Source: Bufo bufo
Taxonomy: Eukaryota; Chordata; Amphibia; Anura; Bufonidae
Direction of reading: 5' to 3'
Assembly (NCBI RefSeq): GCF_905171765.1
Contig: NC_053392.1
Span: forward strand, 442,770,837-442,834,836
Length of the DNA: 64,000 nt
The notes under the pieces were generated by a model that searched no databases, was not told the origin of the DNA, and saw nothing but the letters and a program-made list of their open reading frames with translations. This document shows, in pieces, positions 31,360-41,640 of the stretch. Made by a program: the position numbers and the translations under genes. The first letter of the stretch is position 1. Each line of letters begins with the position of its first letter.

Positions 31360-32122
31360 GCCTACTGTGTCCTGTTATATAGTAATGAACCCACTGTGTC
31401 CTGTTATATAGTAATGACCCCACTGTGCTCTGTTATATAGTAATGACCCCACTGTGCCCTGTTATATAGTAATGAACCCACTGTGTCCTGTTATATAGTA
31501 ATGACCCCCACTGTGTCCTGTTATATAGTAATGACCCCACTGTGTCCTGTTATATAGTAATGACCCCACTGTGCTCTGTTATATAGTAATGACCCCACTG
31601 TGTCCTGTTATATAGTAATGAACCCACTGTGTCCTGTTATATAGTAATGACCCCACTATGTCCTGTTATATAGTAATGACCCCACTGTGTCCTGTTATAT
31701 AGTAATGAACCCACTGTGCTCTGTTATATAGTAATGACCCCACTGTGCTCTGTTATATAGTAATGAACCCACTGTGTCCTGTTATATAGTAATGAACCCA
31801 CTGTGTCCTGTTATATAGTAATGACCCCACTGTGCCCTGTTATATAGTAATGACCCCACTGTGCCCTGTTATATAGTAATGAACCCACTGTGTCCTGTTA
31901 TAAAGTAATGACCCCCACTGTGTCCTGTTATATAGTAATGACCCCCACTGTGTCCTGTTATATAGTAATGACCCCCACTGTGTCCTGTTATATAGTAATG
32001 ACCCCACTGTGCTCTGTTATATAGTAATGACCCCACTGTGTCCTGTTATATAGTAATAACCCCACTGTGCCCTGTTATATAGTAATGACCCCACTGTGCC
32101 CTGTTATATAGTAATGACCCCT
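31360..32122. repeat. 29-bp minisatellite, about 26 copies
   Basis: Tandem units of 'cactgtgtcctgttatatag' plus 'taatgaccc' (28-30 bp), with recurring variants (gtgctctg, gtgccctg, gaaccc). High similarity suggests recent expansion. The array continues at 32715-32975 after an insertion. Confidence 0.96.
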
Positions 32123-32714
32123 GTTATGGAGGTAGAGCACCGCACACTGTTATTGCCGGTGCCAGCAAGGACTTGTAAGTCGTAACCAAATAGTATAAAA
32201 TTGCGGCACACAGCTTATTTTGTCTGCAGTTTATGACATTTATTAGTGTTACGTCAAAAGATGAGAAAAAATAAAAATAAAAAATGGAGACAGCACGTCC
32301 AAAAATTTAATTTATTCCAGATGCAACGTTTCGGCTTAGTGATAGCCTTTGTCAAGCAAAGGCTATCACTAAGCCCGAAATGTGACATCTGGAATAAATT
32401 CAATGCTGTCTCCATTTTTATTTTTTTATCATCTTTTGACATTCACAAGTGGTTTTCGGAGGGCATTTTACCACCCCCCTGGAGACGAGCACCCGCTGCA
32501 TTGTAACTAAGGAGTGCTGTCCACCCGTGTTTTTGCATTTATTAGTGTTACATCCAATGTGATTTATGATCCAGTTACATTTCAGAAGATTTAAAGTAGT
32601 CACATTAACTAGATTTGGCGACTGGACGTTTCGTCCTATAAAGGCCTTCCTCAGTGGTCTATTATCTTGGTATGACTTCTTATGTTGAATGGCGCTGGAT
32701 CACTCTGGATCACT
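32123..32714. mobile_element. Penelope-derived inverted insertion within the minisatellite
   Basis: Splits the 29-bp array. It contains a near-perfect inverted repeat of about 75 bp per arm (32280-32420) around 'gtcaagc', in which 'cagatgcaacgtttcggc' faces 'gcccgaaatgtgacatctg'. A hammerhead-like motif lies near its right end. Head-to-head arms with GAAAC motifs resemble Penelope pseudo-LTR junctions. No coding part. Confidence 0.5.
32614..32660 (-). ncRNA. Possible degenerate hammerhead ribozyme
   Basis: The minus strand has CTGAGGA, a stem II of CCT with AGG around a loop, CGAAAC, and a GTC a few bases later. This order fits the hammerhead core (CUGANGA...GAAA...NUH), but stem I does not pair convincingly. 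Probably a decayed copy. Confidence 0.35.
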
Positions 32715-32990
32715 ATGCCCTGTTATATAGTAATGACCCCACTGTGTCCTGTTATATAGTAATGACCGCACTGTGCCTTGTTATATAGTAATGACCCTAC
32801 TGTGTCCTGTTATATAGCAAGGACCCCACTGTGTCCTGTAATATAGTAATGTCTGCCACTGTGCCCTGTTATATGATATCTGCCACTGTGTCCTGTTATC
32901 TGGTAATGACCCCCATTGTGCCCTGTTATATAGTAATGACCCCCACTGTGCCCAGTTATATGGAAATGAATGACACCCACTGTGTACTCT
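32715..32990. repeat. 29-bp minisatellite, second block
   Basis: Same unit as 31360-32122, with more variants; it fades after about 32975. Confidence 0.9.
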
Positions 32991-33296
32991 TTGCAGCAAT
33001 AAAAAAAATAGAAACTCGCCTAAACCCATTCTCATGATGAGCAGCCACTTATTCACGCTAGCTGTGATCTTCTCAGCCCAGGTGGCACTTTGCATTAACA
33101 TCGTCACTATGCCTTCTAGATGCTCCTGACCTCCTTGGAGCCTAAGGTAGCCTGTGACTTAACAGAGTAAGTGGAAGGGTCTCCTCCACAGTTTTTAACT
33201 GGATCCGCATCTTGAAAATGGGAACACAGTTGAAAGTGATGCTTGCCCGGGCATGTGGGTTGCAGAGGGGGAGAGGGGTTGTTATGCCAATGTTTC
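32991..33296. other. No recognised feature
   Basis: Unassigned sequence before the solo LTR; its last five bases (GTTTC) are the LTR's left target duplicate. Confidence 0.4.
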
Positions 33297-33827
33297 TGTC
33301 ACAACCAGACAGCTGAGAAGCTCTGACAGAAACCTTTCAGAACCTCCTCCTTGAGTTTTCTTTGTTTTGGTTTCAGTTCCTCATCTCGTTAGCCTCTCTC
33401 AGCTGTCATGCAGTTGGACTGATTGCTTCCCTTTAAATTCCTCCCCATAATGCAGTAGTGTGCGGCTTATACAACTTCCTGGAGTGTGTGTGCATGCTGT
33501 TCCTATATCCCAGTCTTCTGCAAGATAAGTGCTGTATATTTATTTGTGATTTTCTGTTTGCTGGATCTTAGGAGACCCTGACTCCCTCCGTGTCTAGTGT
33601 AGGGAGCCGGTGGTCGTGTCCCCTCACTATTGTAGGGTCTTCAGGCGTTAGATAGTCGAGGTACGTGGATATGCGACCATCCACCTTTGGGGTGTTCGCA
33701 TAGGCTGAGCAGTCAGGGAGAGTGTGCCAGGTCTCATGCAGGGGTTTCCCTTTTGTTCCTTAGTTGTGGATCCAGTGAGTCATAGATTATTTTGCATTGT
33801 CTTGTTTCCTGTACACCATCCGTGACA
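33297..33827. mobile_element. Solo LTR, 531 bp, with 5-bp duplication
   Basis: Ends TGTCAC and GTGACA are inverted repeats, and GTTTC flanks it on both sides (33292-33296 and 33828-33832). A TATA-like 'gcttatacaa' near 33465 would suit a + strand promoter. No internal region remains, so it is a recombined solo LTR. It has no clear similarity to the other LTRs of the window. Confidence 0.85.
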
Positions 33828-33844
33828 GTTTCTGACTGATACAC

Positions 33845-33997
33845 AGTGCATTGAAAAAGTATTCTTGAAATTTTTTATGTTTACCCCCACAAACGTAAAT
33901 GTATTTTATTATGATTTTATGTGATAGACCAACACTAAGTGGCAAGTAATTGTAAAGTGAAAAGAAAAAGATACATGGTTTTTAAAGTTTTTAATAA
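33845..33997 (-). mobile_element. Tc1 transposon, left terminal region (outer piece)
   Basis: 'ttatgtgatagaccaac' here faces 'gttggtctattacataa' at 38664-38680, showing the two long inverted termini of one Tc1 element. Its transposase remnant lies at 37545-38560. A CR1 LINE sits between. Confidence 0.8.
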
Positions 33998-34009
33998 AAA
34001 AGTGCGTAG

Positions 34010-34500
34010 ACTCAAAAGTGGGAGACTCAATTATTAAGGGTACAAATAGGGCAATCTGTCACAAAGACCAGGATTGTAGATCGGTGTGTTGTCTTCCTGT
34101 TGTTCGAGTTCGACATCGCAGATCGGGTTGACAGATTACTGGGAGGGGCTGGAGAAAATCCAGCGGTCATGTTCCATATCGGAACCAATGACAAAGTTAG
34201 AGTTAGGTGGAGCGTCCTTAAAAATAATTTTATGGATTTAGGTCAAAAGCTTAGGACAAGGACTTTAAAGGTAGTATTTTCCGAAATACTACCGGTACCA
34301 CAAGCCACAAAAGAAAGGCAGCGGGAGATTAGGGAGATTAACAAGTGGCTCAAGAATTAGTGTAGGAAGGAGGGGTTTGGGTTCATGGAGAACTGAACTG
34401 ACTTCTCTGTTGGCTGTAGGGGTGGGCTGCACCTCAATGAGGAAGGGGCAGCTGTGTTGGGGGAGAACATGGCTAGAAGATTGGAGGAGTGTTTAAACTA
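34010..34500 (+). pseudogene. CR1 ORF1 C-terminal esterase-like (SGNH) domain
   Basis: The frames give a GDSI/II-like start near 34020, the LLGGAGENPAVMFHIGTND block (34100-34360), FSEILPVP and REINKWLKN, then GGLHLNEEGAAVLGENMA (near 34420). GTND and the HLN-type C-terminal block are signatures of SGNH-hydrolase-like domains, known in ORF1 of several CR1 groups. A stop after WLKN and frame changes show decay. Confidence 0.78.
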
Positions 34501-34586
34501 GGGACTGGGGGGGCGGTAATTACGTTATAGGATGGGAAGATAGTGCAGATAGAGACCGGGGGCAACGTAATGGGACTGGGGGAGAA

Positions 34587-35024
34587 ATGGAAGGAGGGAC
34601 TAGAACAGCTCAGAAGGAAAAGTGTAGGGTACAAAATATACATAAACCTCTTAAATGTATGTATACTAATGCCAGAAGCCTGACTAATAAAACTGGGGAA
34701 CTGGAATTAGTGATGTGTGAAGAGGACTATGACATAGTGGGAATAACTGAGACATGGCTGGATGATAGCAATGACTGGGTAGTTAATGTACAGGGTTACA
34801 ATCTGTTTAGAAAGGATCGCCAAAACAGGAGGGGGAGGGGGGGATATGCCTTTATGTAAAGTCCTGTCTAAAGCCCACACTCTAGGAAGATATAAGTGAG
34901 GGACATGAACATGTGGAGTTACTGTGGGTAGAAATACATGGAGGAAAAAACAATAATAAATTACTAATAGGAGTTTATTATAAACCACCAAATATACCAG
35001 AGTCCACAGAAAATCTGCTACTAA
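34587..35024 (+). pseudogene. CR1 ORF2 endonuclease, N-terminal part
   Basis: KCMYTNARSLTNKTGELELV, then DYDIVGITETWLDDSNDW and YNLFRKDRQNRRGRGG are the APE-type endonuclease motifs (N, and E in ITETWL) of CR1 elements. It continues with LLIGVYYKPP-like residues in another frame up to the MITE at 35025, and after it with 'IMGDFNYPDTDW' (35450 on). Confidence 0.88.
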
Positions 35025-35409
35025 GGCCTCATGCACAAGACCGTTGTTGTGTTCCGTTCCGCAAAATGGGGTTCAGACATAAAGGAAGGTAAAAAAAAGT
35101 CTAAGACAGGTTTGCCATGCAAATGATAGGAATAAAACAGACGCGGACACGCGGATGACAATCTTGTGTGCCTCCGCGTATTTTAGCTGTCCCATTGACT
35201 TGAATGGGTCCGCAAACCGTTTTCCGCAGACAAGAATAGGACAGGTTATATTTTTTTGACGGACTGGAACCACGGATCACGGATGCGGATGGCAAACGGT
35301 GCACTATCCGCATTTTCAACGGCTCCATAGAAATGAATGGGTCCGCACCTGAAACGCTAAAATCGGCGGAACGGACGCGGAAGCAAACAACGGTCGTGTG
35401 CATGAGGCC
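35025..35409. mobile_element. Harbinger-type MITE, 385 bp
   Basis: Ends GGCCTCATGCAC and GTGCATGAGGCC are exact inverted repeats, with TAA duplicated on both sides (35022-35024 and 35410-35412), the target of PIF/Harbinger elements. The CR1 endonuclease frame resumes when it is skipped. Non-coding inside. Confidence 0.9.
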
Positions 35410-35412
35410 TAA

Positions 35413-35678
35413 ATGAGATAGACGAGGTGGCAAATCATAATAAGGACAACATTATGGGGGACTTCAACTACCCAGATACAGACTGGGAAACTGAAACTTG
35501 TACATCTCATAAAGGAAACAGGTTCTCAGCAATCCTCAAAGACAATTACCTTTCCCAACTGGTTCAGGACCCGACCAGAGGCAGGGAACAGATGTGCAGG
35601 GCGGGGGACACCTGGGAAATAGTGTCCATAAAGTGATAACCTTCCAATTATCATTCAAAAGAGTGTTTCTTCAGGGAA
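35413..35678 (+). pseudogene. CR1 endonuclease, C-terminal part
   Basis: GDFNYPDTDWETETCTSHKG (35427-35636) holds the catalytic DFN motif, followed by NRFSAILKDNYLSQLVQDPT and, in another frame, the HN(S)-type end region. It runs to the solo LTR at 35679. Confidence 0.87.
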
Positions 35679-36292
35679 TGTAAGAAGGTACAAGGAATCA
35701 TCGTGGATTATAGGTACGTGTCACTGAGGTTCCTGGCCTCGGTGGAGTAAGAGCTGGTTTTTATGTGTCAGCAGTAGTTGCTATTTGACACCTTGATACT
35801 TAGTATGGCTGTAATAGTTGATCCGGGATGGCTCTTACTGGGAGTAGTCAAAGTGCTGGGTGGGTGACTACTCCCCATGTTCCAGGCCGGGTTTTGCCAG
35901 GCATAAAAAACAGCCAGCACTGCCAGGTGGAGAGGATTACCTCAGTCTTACAGTGGAGCTCAGGAGGTCTGTGTGCTGTTATCCGAGTGCTGTGCTGGGA
36001 TCCGCGGCTTAAGCCGGGCAGGAGGGCTCAGACCCCTGTGAGGGCGAACAGGGCGCCTAACACCTGCCTGTGGACTTGACAAGGCAGAACTTCCAACAGG
36101 GTGTGAAGTAACACCCAGGAGAAAAGGTGACTGTTTTGTATATGAACTTTTCATGTGTGTGAACGATCACCAAGCAACTTGCGGTTTTGTTTTGCTTTCA
36201 CGTGTGAATAAATGCTGATGTTTTGAACCAAGAACTTGTACTTTGCCTTTGTGCTGCACCTGCTAATCCAACTACCAGAGCGAATCCCCACA
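35679..36292 (+). mobile_element. Solo LTR of the Gmr1-like gypsy family
   Basis: 614 bp from TGTAAGAAGG to CCCCACA, aligned end to end with the LTRs at 15621-16209 and 20838-21439 but in opposite orientation. The flanks read GGAA and GGAG, a 4-bp duplication with one change. The CR1 frame resumes after it (GGIKIPNFKKAKFS). It shows that the family inserted more than once here. Confidence 0.87.
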
Positions 36293-36719
36293 GGAGGAAT
36301 AAAAATACCAAACTTCAAAAAAGCTAAATTTAGCCAACTAAGAGAGGCCATAGGCCTAACTAACTTGGACAAAGTCCTCAAAAATTTAAAATACAGCCAC
36401 AAAATGGGATATTTTTAAAAGCATCCTAATTTCTAATTGTGAGAGGTACATACCTTATGGGAATAAAAGGTTAAGGAACAAGAAAAATGTGGATACATAG
36501 AACTGTAAAGAAAGCAATACAAGACAAAAAGAAAGCATTTAAATCACTAAAACAGGAGGGTAGCGAGGAAGCAATGAAAACCTTTAAGGAAAAATAATTG
36601 AATATGTAAAAAATGAATAAAAGCAGCCAAACTAGAGACCGAAAGATTAATTGCCAAAGAGAGCAAAACTAACGCTAAAATGTTTTTCAATTATATAAAT
36701 GGTAAAAAGTATAAATCTG
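36293..36719 (+). pseudogene. CR1 ORF2 linker region
   Basis: KIPNFKKAKFSQLREAIGL and VLKNLKYSHKMGYF (36236-36418), then in shifted frames the K-rich part up to NAKMFFNYINGKK, which in CR1 elements precedes the RT domain. The RT core is absent: the next codons already belong to the post-RT region. Confidence 0.8.
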
Positions 36720-37346
36720 AACACTGACATGGAAAAGGACCTAGGAATTTTAGTGAACAGCAAACTAAGCTGTAAAAACCTGTGTCAGGCAGCTGCTGCC
36801 AAGGCCAATAAGATAATAGGTTGCATCAAAAGGGGCATAGATGCCGTGATGAGAACATAATCCTACTACTTTACAAATCACTAGTCAGACCACACATGGA
36901 GTACTGTGTACAGATCTGGGCTCCTGTGAACAAGGCAGACATAGCAGAGCTGGAGAGGGTACAGTGGAGAACAACTAAAGTAATAACTGGAATGGGGGGG
37001 ACTACAGTACCCTGAAAGATTATCAACATTAGGGTTGTTCACTTTAGAAAAAAGACGACTGAGGGGAGATCTAATTACTATGTATAAATATATCAGGGGT
37101 CAGTACAGGGATCTCTCCCATCATCTATTTATCCCCAGGACTGTAACTGTGACAAGGGGACATCCTCTGCATCTGGAGGAAAGAAGGTTTGTACGCAAAC
37201 ATAGAAGAGGATTCTTTATGGTAAGAGCAGTGAGACTATGGAACTCTCTGCCTGAGGAGGTTGTGATGGTGAATTCACTAAAAGAGTTCAAGAGGATCCT
37301 GGATGTATTTTTGAAGTGTAAATATATTACAGGCTATAGCTACTAG
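36720..37346 (+). pseudogene. CR1 ORF2 C-terminal region after RT
   Basis: DMEKDLGILVNSKLSCKNLC opens the region after the RT catalytic core. SLVRPHMEYCVQIWAPVNKA and LERVQWRTTKVITGM follow (36821-37015), then FTLEKRRLRGDLITMYKYIR and VRLWNSLPEEVV (37035-37346). Frames change twice. Confidence 0.88.
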
Positions 37347-37544
37347 AGATGGGTCGTTGTTCCAGGGAGTTATTCTCTTTGCCTGATTGGAGTTGGAAAG
37401 GAATCTTTTTCCCCTTAAGTGGGGAAAATTGGCTTCTACCTCACAGTTTTTTTTGCCTTCCTCTGTATCAACTTGCAGGATAACAGGCCGAACTGGGTGG
37501 ACAAATGTCTTTTTTCGGCATTATATACTATGTTTCTTAATTAT
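37347..37544 (+). mobile_element. CR1 3' untranslated tail
   Basis: 'ttggagttggaaaggaatc', 'ccccttaagtggggaaaatt' and 'acaaatgtcttttttcggca' are the conserved parts of the CR1/L2 3' end that the RT recognises. It ends in 'actatgtttctta', after which Tc1 sequence resumes. Confidence 0.88.
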
Positions 37545-38725
37545 AGTTGCAAGTCTTTTGAGGTATGTCTCTACCAGCTTTGCATATCTAGAGGCTGACA
37601 TTTTTGCCCATTCTTCTTTGCAAAATAGCTCAAGCTCAGTCAGATTGGATGGAGAACATCTATGTAAGTTTTGCCAAAGATTCTCAATGAGATTTTGATC
37701 TGGACTTTGTTGGGGCACATGAATATGCTTTGATCTAAACCATTCCATTGTAGTTATGGCTGTATGTTTAGGGTCATTTTCCTGCTGGAATGTCAACTTC
37801 TGCCCCAGTCTCAAGTGTTTTGCAGCCTCTAACAGGTTTTCCTCCAGGATTGTCCTGTTTTTGGCGCCATCTATCTTCCTATCAACTCTGACCAGCTTCC
37901 TTGCTGAAGAAAAACATCCCCACAGCATATTGCTGCCACCTACATGTTTCACTATGGTGTTCAGGGTGTTCAGGTTGAAGGACAGTGTTAGAATTCCGCC
38001 ACACACAGTGTTTTGCATTTAGGCCAAAAAGTAAACTTTTGTCTCGTTTGAACAGAGCACCTTCTTCCACACATTTGCTGTTTCCCCTACATTGTTTGTG
38101 GCAAACTACAAACAAGACTTCTTATGGCATGCTTTCTTCTTGCCACTCTTCCATTAAGGCCTCTTGGCTGCTTCTCTAATTAGTGCTCTCCTTGCCTCTT
38201 CCTGCCAGTTTAAGTGGACAGCCGTGTCTTGGTAGGTTTGCGGTTGTGCCATACTCTTTCCATTTTTGGATGATGAATTTAACAGTGCTCCATGAGATGT
38301 TCAGAGCTTGGGATATTTCCTATAACCTATCTCTGCTTTACACTTCTCCACAGCTTTATAACTGACCTGGTGTGTTCCTTGGTTTTCATGATGCTTTTTG
38401 ATCAGTAATGTTCTCTAACAAACCCCTGAGGCCTTCACAGAATAGCTGTAGTTATACTGAGAATAAATGACACACAGGTGGACTTTACTTACTAATTAGG
38501 TGACCTCTGAAGACAATTGGTCTCACTGGATTTTATTTAGGGGTATCAGTGTACAGGGGGCTGAATACAAATGCATTCCACATTTTTCAGATTTTTATTT
38601 ATTAAAAAATGTTTAAATCATGTATCATTTTCTTTTTACTTTACACATACTTGCTACTTTTGTGTTGGTCTATTACATAAAATCCTAATACATTCAAATT
38701 TGTGGGTGTAATGTATTTGTAGAAG
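37545..38725 (-). pseudogene. Tc1 transposon, transposase remnant and right end
   Basis: Minus-strand transposase: NMLWGCFSSARKLVRVD, then LTFQQENDPKHTAITTMEWF, where the usual QQDNDPKHT has Glu in place of the catalytic Asp, then WPQQSPDQNLIENLW-like residues with the catalytic Glu (all in 37521-38018). Upstream parts (38020-38400) are shifted. The right terminal region (to 38725) pairs with 33845-33997. It is split by the CR1 insertion. Confidence 0.87.
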
Positions 38726-38744
38726 CCATCCTCTTTTCAAATTC

Positions 38745-39801
38745 AACTTTTTATAGTTGGTGTTATGTTTGCTTCAACAATGAGATGGAATTTCATTGAA
38801 TCCATTCTTCCCTCTACCCATGAGACATTCTCTGTGCCATTGGCTGCAACACAACCCCAAAGCATGATTGATCCGCCCCATCCTTAATGGTTGGAGAGGT
38901 GTTCTTTTTATTAAATTCTGTGCCCTTTATTCTCCAAACATACCTTTGCTCATTGTGGCTAAAGAGTTCTAATTTAACCTAATTGGTCCACAAGTCTTGT
39001 TTCCAAAAAGCATCAGGCTTATTGCAAACTTCTGACTCTGAATTTTGTGGTGAGGAGAGGCTTTCTTCTGATGACTCTTCCATGAAGGCCATGTGTGTGC
39101 AGGTGTCGCTGAACAGTAGAACAATGTACCACAACTCCAGAGTCTGCTAATCTTCCAGAAGGTCTTTTGCAGTAAAGTGGGGGTTATGATTTTCCTTTCT
39201 TCTAATCCTACGAGCAGATGTCTCTGAAGTTCTTCTTGGTCTTCCAGACCTTTTCTTGATCTCCACTGTTCCTGTTAACTGTCATTTCTTAATTACATTT
39301 TGAACTGAGGAAATGGCAATCTGAAAACGCTTTATTATCTTCTTATAGCCGTCTCCTGCTTTGTGTCTCCTCAACCATTTTCATTTTCAGTGTTAGGCAG
39401 CTGCTTAGAAAGAACCTATGGATGCTGTTTTTTGGGACAAGATTAGAGGAGTCTAGGTATTTTTAAAGCTTTGAAATTTGCATGACCTGGCCATACATAA
39501 TGATAATTGTGAACAAGCCTTAACCCTAACAGGTTATTTAAGGTCTGAGACATTGGTCAAAGTTATCTGAGCTCTCAAATCTCCTTGGATTCTCAAATTT
39601 TTGCAAGGTATTCCTTTCCTTTTTTGCTCTAAAATTGTGGGGGACAAAAATAATACACCAATATTGCTTAAAATCTTGAAAAGTGTGTTTCATCTTCAAC
39701 TTTATGCCTTTTGGAGACCATTTCATCTTCAGCTTTCTTAACTGTTAATAGTTACAGTCATTTTGACCAATGGGTGCCCAAACTTGTGACTGCTACTGTA
39801 T
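38745..39801 (-). pseudogene. Another Tc1-like transposon, decayed
   Basis: Minus-strand relict. The + strand text contains 'ccaaagcatgattgatccgc', 'ggaagatt'-like and 'gtgcaggtgtcgctgaacag' blocks of a widespread vertebrate Tc1 family. It ends at 39801 with 'gtgcccaaacttgtgactgc', the typical terminus. The left terminus is absent, so it is truncated against the preceding Tc1. No open frame of length. Confidence 0.72.
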
Positions 39802-40801
39802 ACTTTATGATACTTTTTATATGGTACTTTCTGTGTGAAAATGGAACTGTTGCAATAGTAATATGTAAGGTGCAAGTGGGACGTGAACCAAACTTAGGTT
39901 TTGATGAATACATAACAGGTTACATAACAGACTCTCTATTCAGAGCCACATTAGGTAGCGCGCCAGCAGCTCTTTCCTCCAAGCTTCGGGCTATCATCTC
40001 CCACTAAATTGCCTCCTTTCATCTTCTCTCCTCTGAGCCTCGACGCTTGATATCAGCTCAGCATGGAACACACCTCTGAATGGTGCACAGCTCTCTTCTT
40101 CCAACCCAACTTACAAATGTGTATTTCAGATTTTTACATACTGTATAATGTAATGTCTTACCAACTAGTCATAGCCATAAAACATGTATATGATATTCAT
40201 TAATTTGACAAAGTCTCTTGTTGCCTAGGGCAGGCATTCCAGAACTCTCCAGCCATCTTTCTATCTACTGTGCACAGAGTAGATGATATACTGATTTATT
40301 ATGTGCATGCTCCCCATGCATCTGAATGTCTCATTAAACCATGGGAGTTGTTATTAAATGGAGGGAAATGATCAGAGACGTATAACAACTAAACCCATTA
40401 CAAAAATCTTTCAACAAACCAAAAAGCTTGCTGTTCTTATCTCTGTTCTAAAACAAGGTCTGGCTTTTGTTAATGGAAAACATGCAGTCAATATCAGTTT
40501 CAGACAGGAGATTGTAATGGAAGGATTCTGTTTTATTGAGATAGACAATAACCTTTTAGTGCAACCATGATTTTAACCGCAATACTAATACTGTTCTATC
40601 TGTTTGTGGATGTACACAAAATGTTTTTATTTGTTTTTGAATGAAATTGGATTTAAACTTTTTTTTCTGGTGCTCGGACTATATTCTGTTATGTAATAAT
40701 TAATGGGGTTGTGTCAAACTACTGTTCACTATTCTGTGTATTTTCTTAAATTGCTCTAGCTCCCATTCCTTTTTGGCTAGTTTTTTCCCCCTCAAATTTA
40801 C
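39802..40801. other. No recognised feature
   Basis: 1 kb of AT-rich sequence. A 70-codon frame at 40358-40570 has no known domain and I do not claim it as a gene. Confidence 0.4.
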
Positions 40802-41400
40802 CTCATTTGTAGAGTTGAGCGGACACCTGGAATTTCGGGTTCGACGGGTTCGGCTAAACTTCGCAAAAAAGTTCAAGTTCGGGACCCGAAATTGACCCCG
40901 AACCCGAACACCATTGAAGTCAATGGGGACCTGAACTTTGGAGCACTAAAATGGCTCTAAAAATAGTCATGGAAAGGGCTAGAGGGCTGCAAAAGGCAGC
41001 AAAATGTGGTTAAGAGCATGGCAAGTGCTCTGCAAACAAATGTGGATAGGGAAATGATTTCAAATAACATAAAATACGTAAAAATAAAAAATTATAATCT
41101 TGATCTAGGAGGAGGAGGTCCATATGAAGTAGGAGGTTGAAGAGGCGGTGGATGTGGCAGTGTAGGTGGAAGCGGCGGTGGAGGAGAAGGTAGCCAACAC
41201 AGTTTTTTAGTTTGGTTTTTTAATTTATTTTTTTATTATTTTTTGTTTAAATTTGGGTAGACCCCAAAAAATTGGGAAATATAAAAAATAAAACAAAGAG
41301 AAAGTGCGCTGGAGTACAACAATGGCTGGGTGAGGCCGGTATACATGTCTATTCTGCACAAGGTACGGACAAGTCCTGTGGGATCCCTGCCTGGTTCATT

Positions 41401-41640
41401 TTAATGAACGTGAGCTTGTCCACATTGGCTGTGGACAGGCGGCTGCGCTTGTCTGTGATAACCCCCTCCTGCCGTGCTAAAGAAACGTTCAGACAATACA
41501 CTGGCTGCAGGGCAGGCCAGCACCTCCAAGGCGTAAAGGGCAAGCTCAGGCCATGTGCCTAATTTGGAGACCCAGAAGTTGAAGAAGGCAGACCCATCAG
41601 TCAATACGTGTAGGCGTGTGCACACATACTGCTCCACCAT
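41401..41640 (-). pseudogene. hAT copy 1, C-terminal dimerisation domain (hATC)
   Basis: VEQYVCTRLHVLTDGSAFFN, FWVSKLGTWPELALYALEVL and ACPAASVLSERFFSTAGG: the last block carries the Glu of the hAT catalytic triad. The frame then shifts into a remnant matching DKRSRLSTANVDKLTFIKMN of copy 2 (61000-61090). Confidence 0.88.

Larger units (their letters stand above)
33998..37544 (+). mobile_element. CR1 LINE, internally deleted, nested in the Tc1 element
   Basis: A + strand LINE with readable pieces in the correct order: an esterase-like ORF1 part, endonuclease, linker, RT C-terminal end, and the characteristic 3' tail with 'ggacaaatgtcttttttcgg'. It has been hit by a Harbinger-type MITE (35025-35409) and a Gmr1-like solo LTR (35679-36292). 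The RT core is missing near 36720. Many stops; a dead copy. Confidence 0.88.

Noticed and set aside
31360..32122. CRISPR-like array of regularly spaced repeats
   Set aside because: Units are directly tandem without unique spacers, and the genome is eukaryotic; it is a minisatellite.
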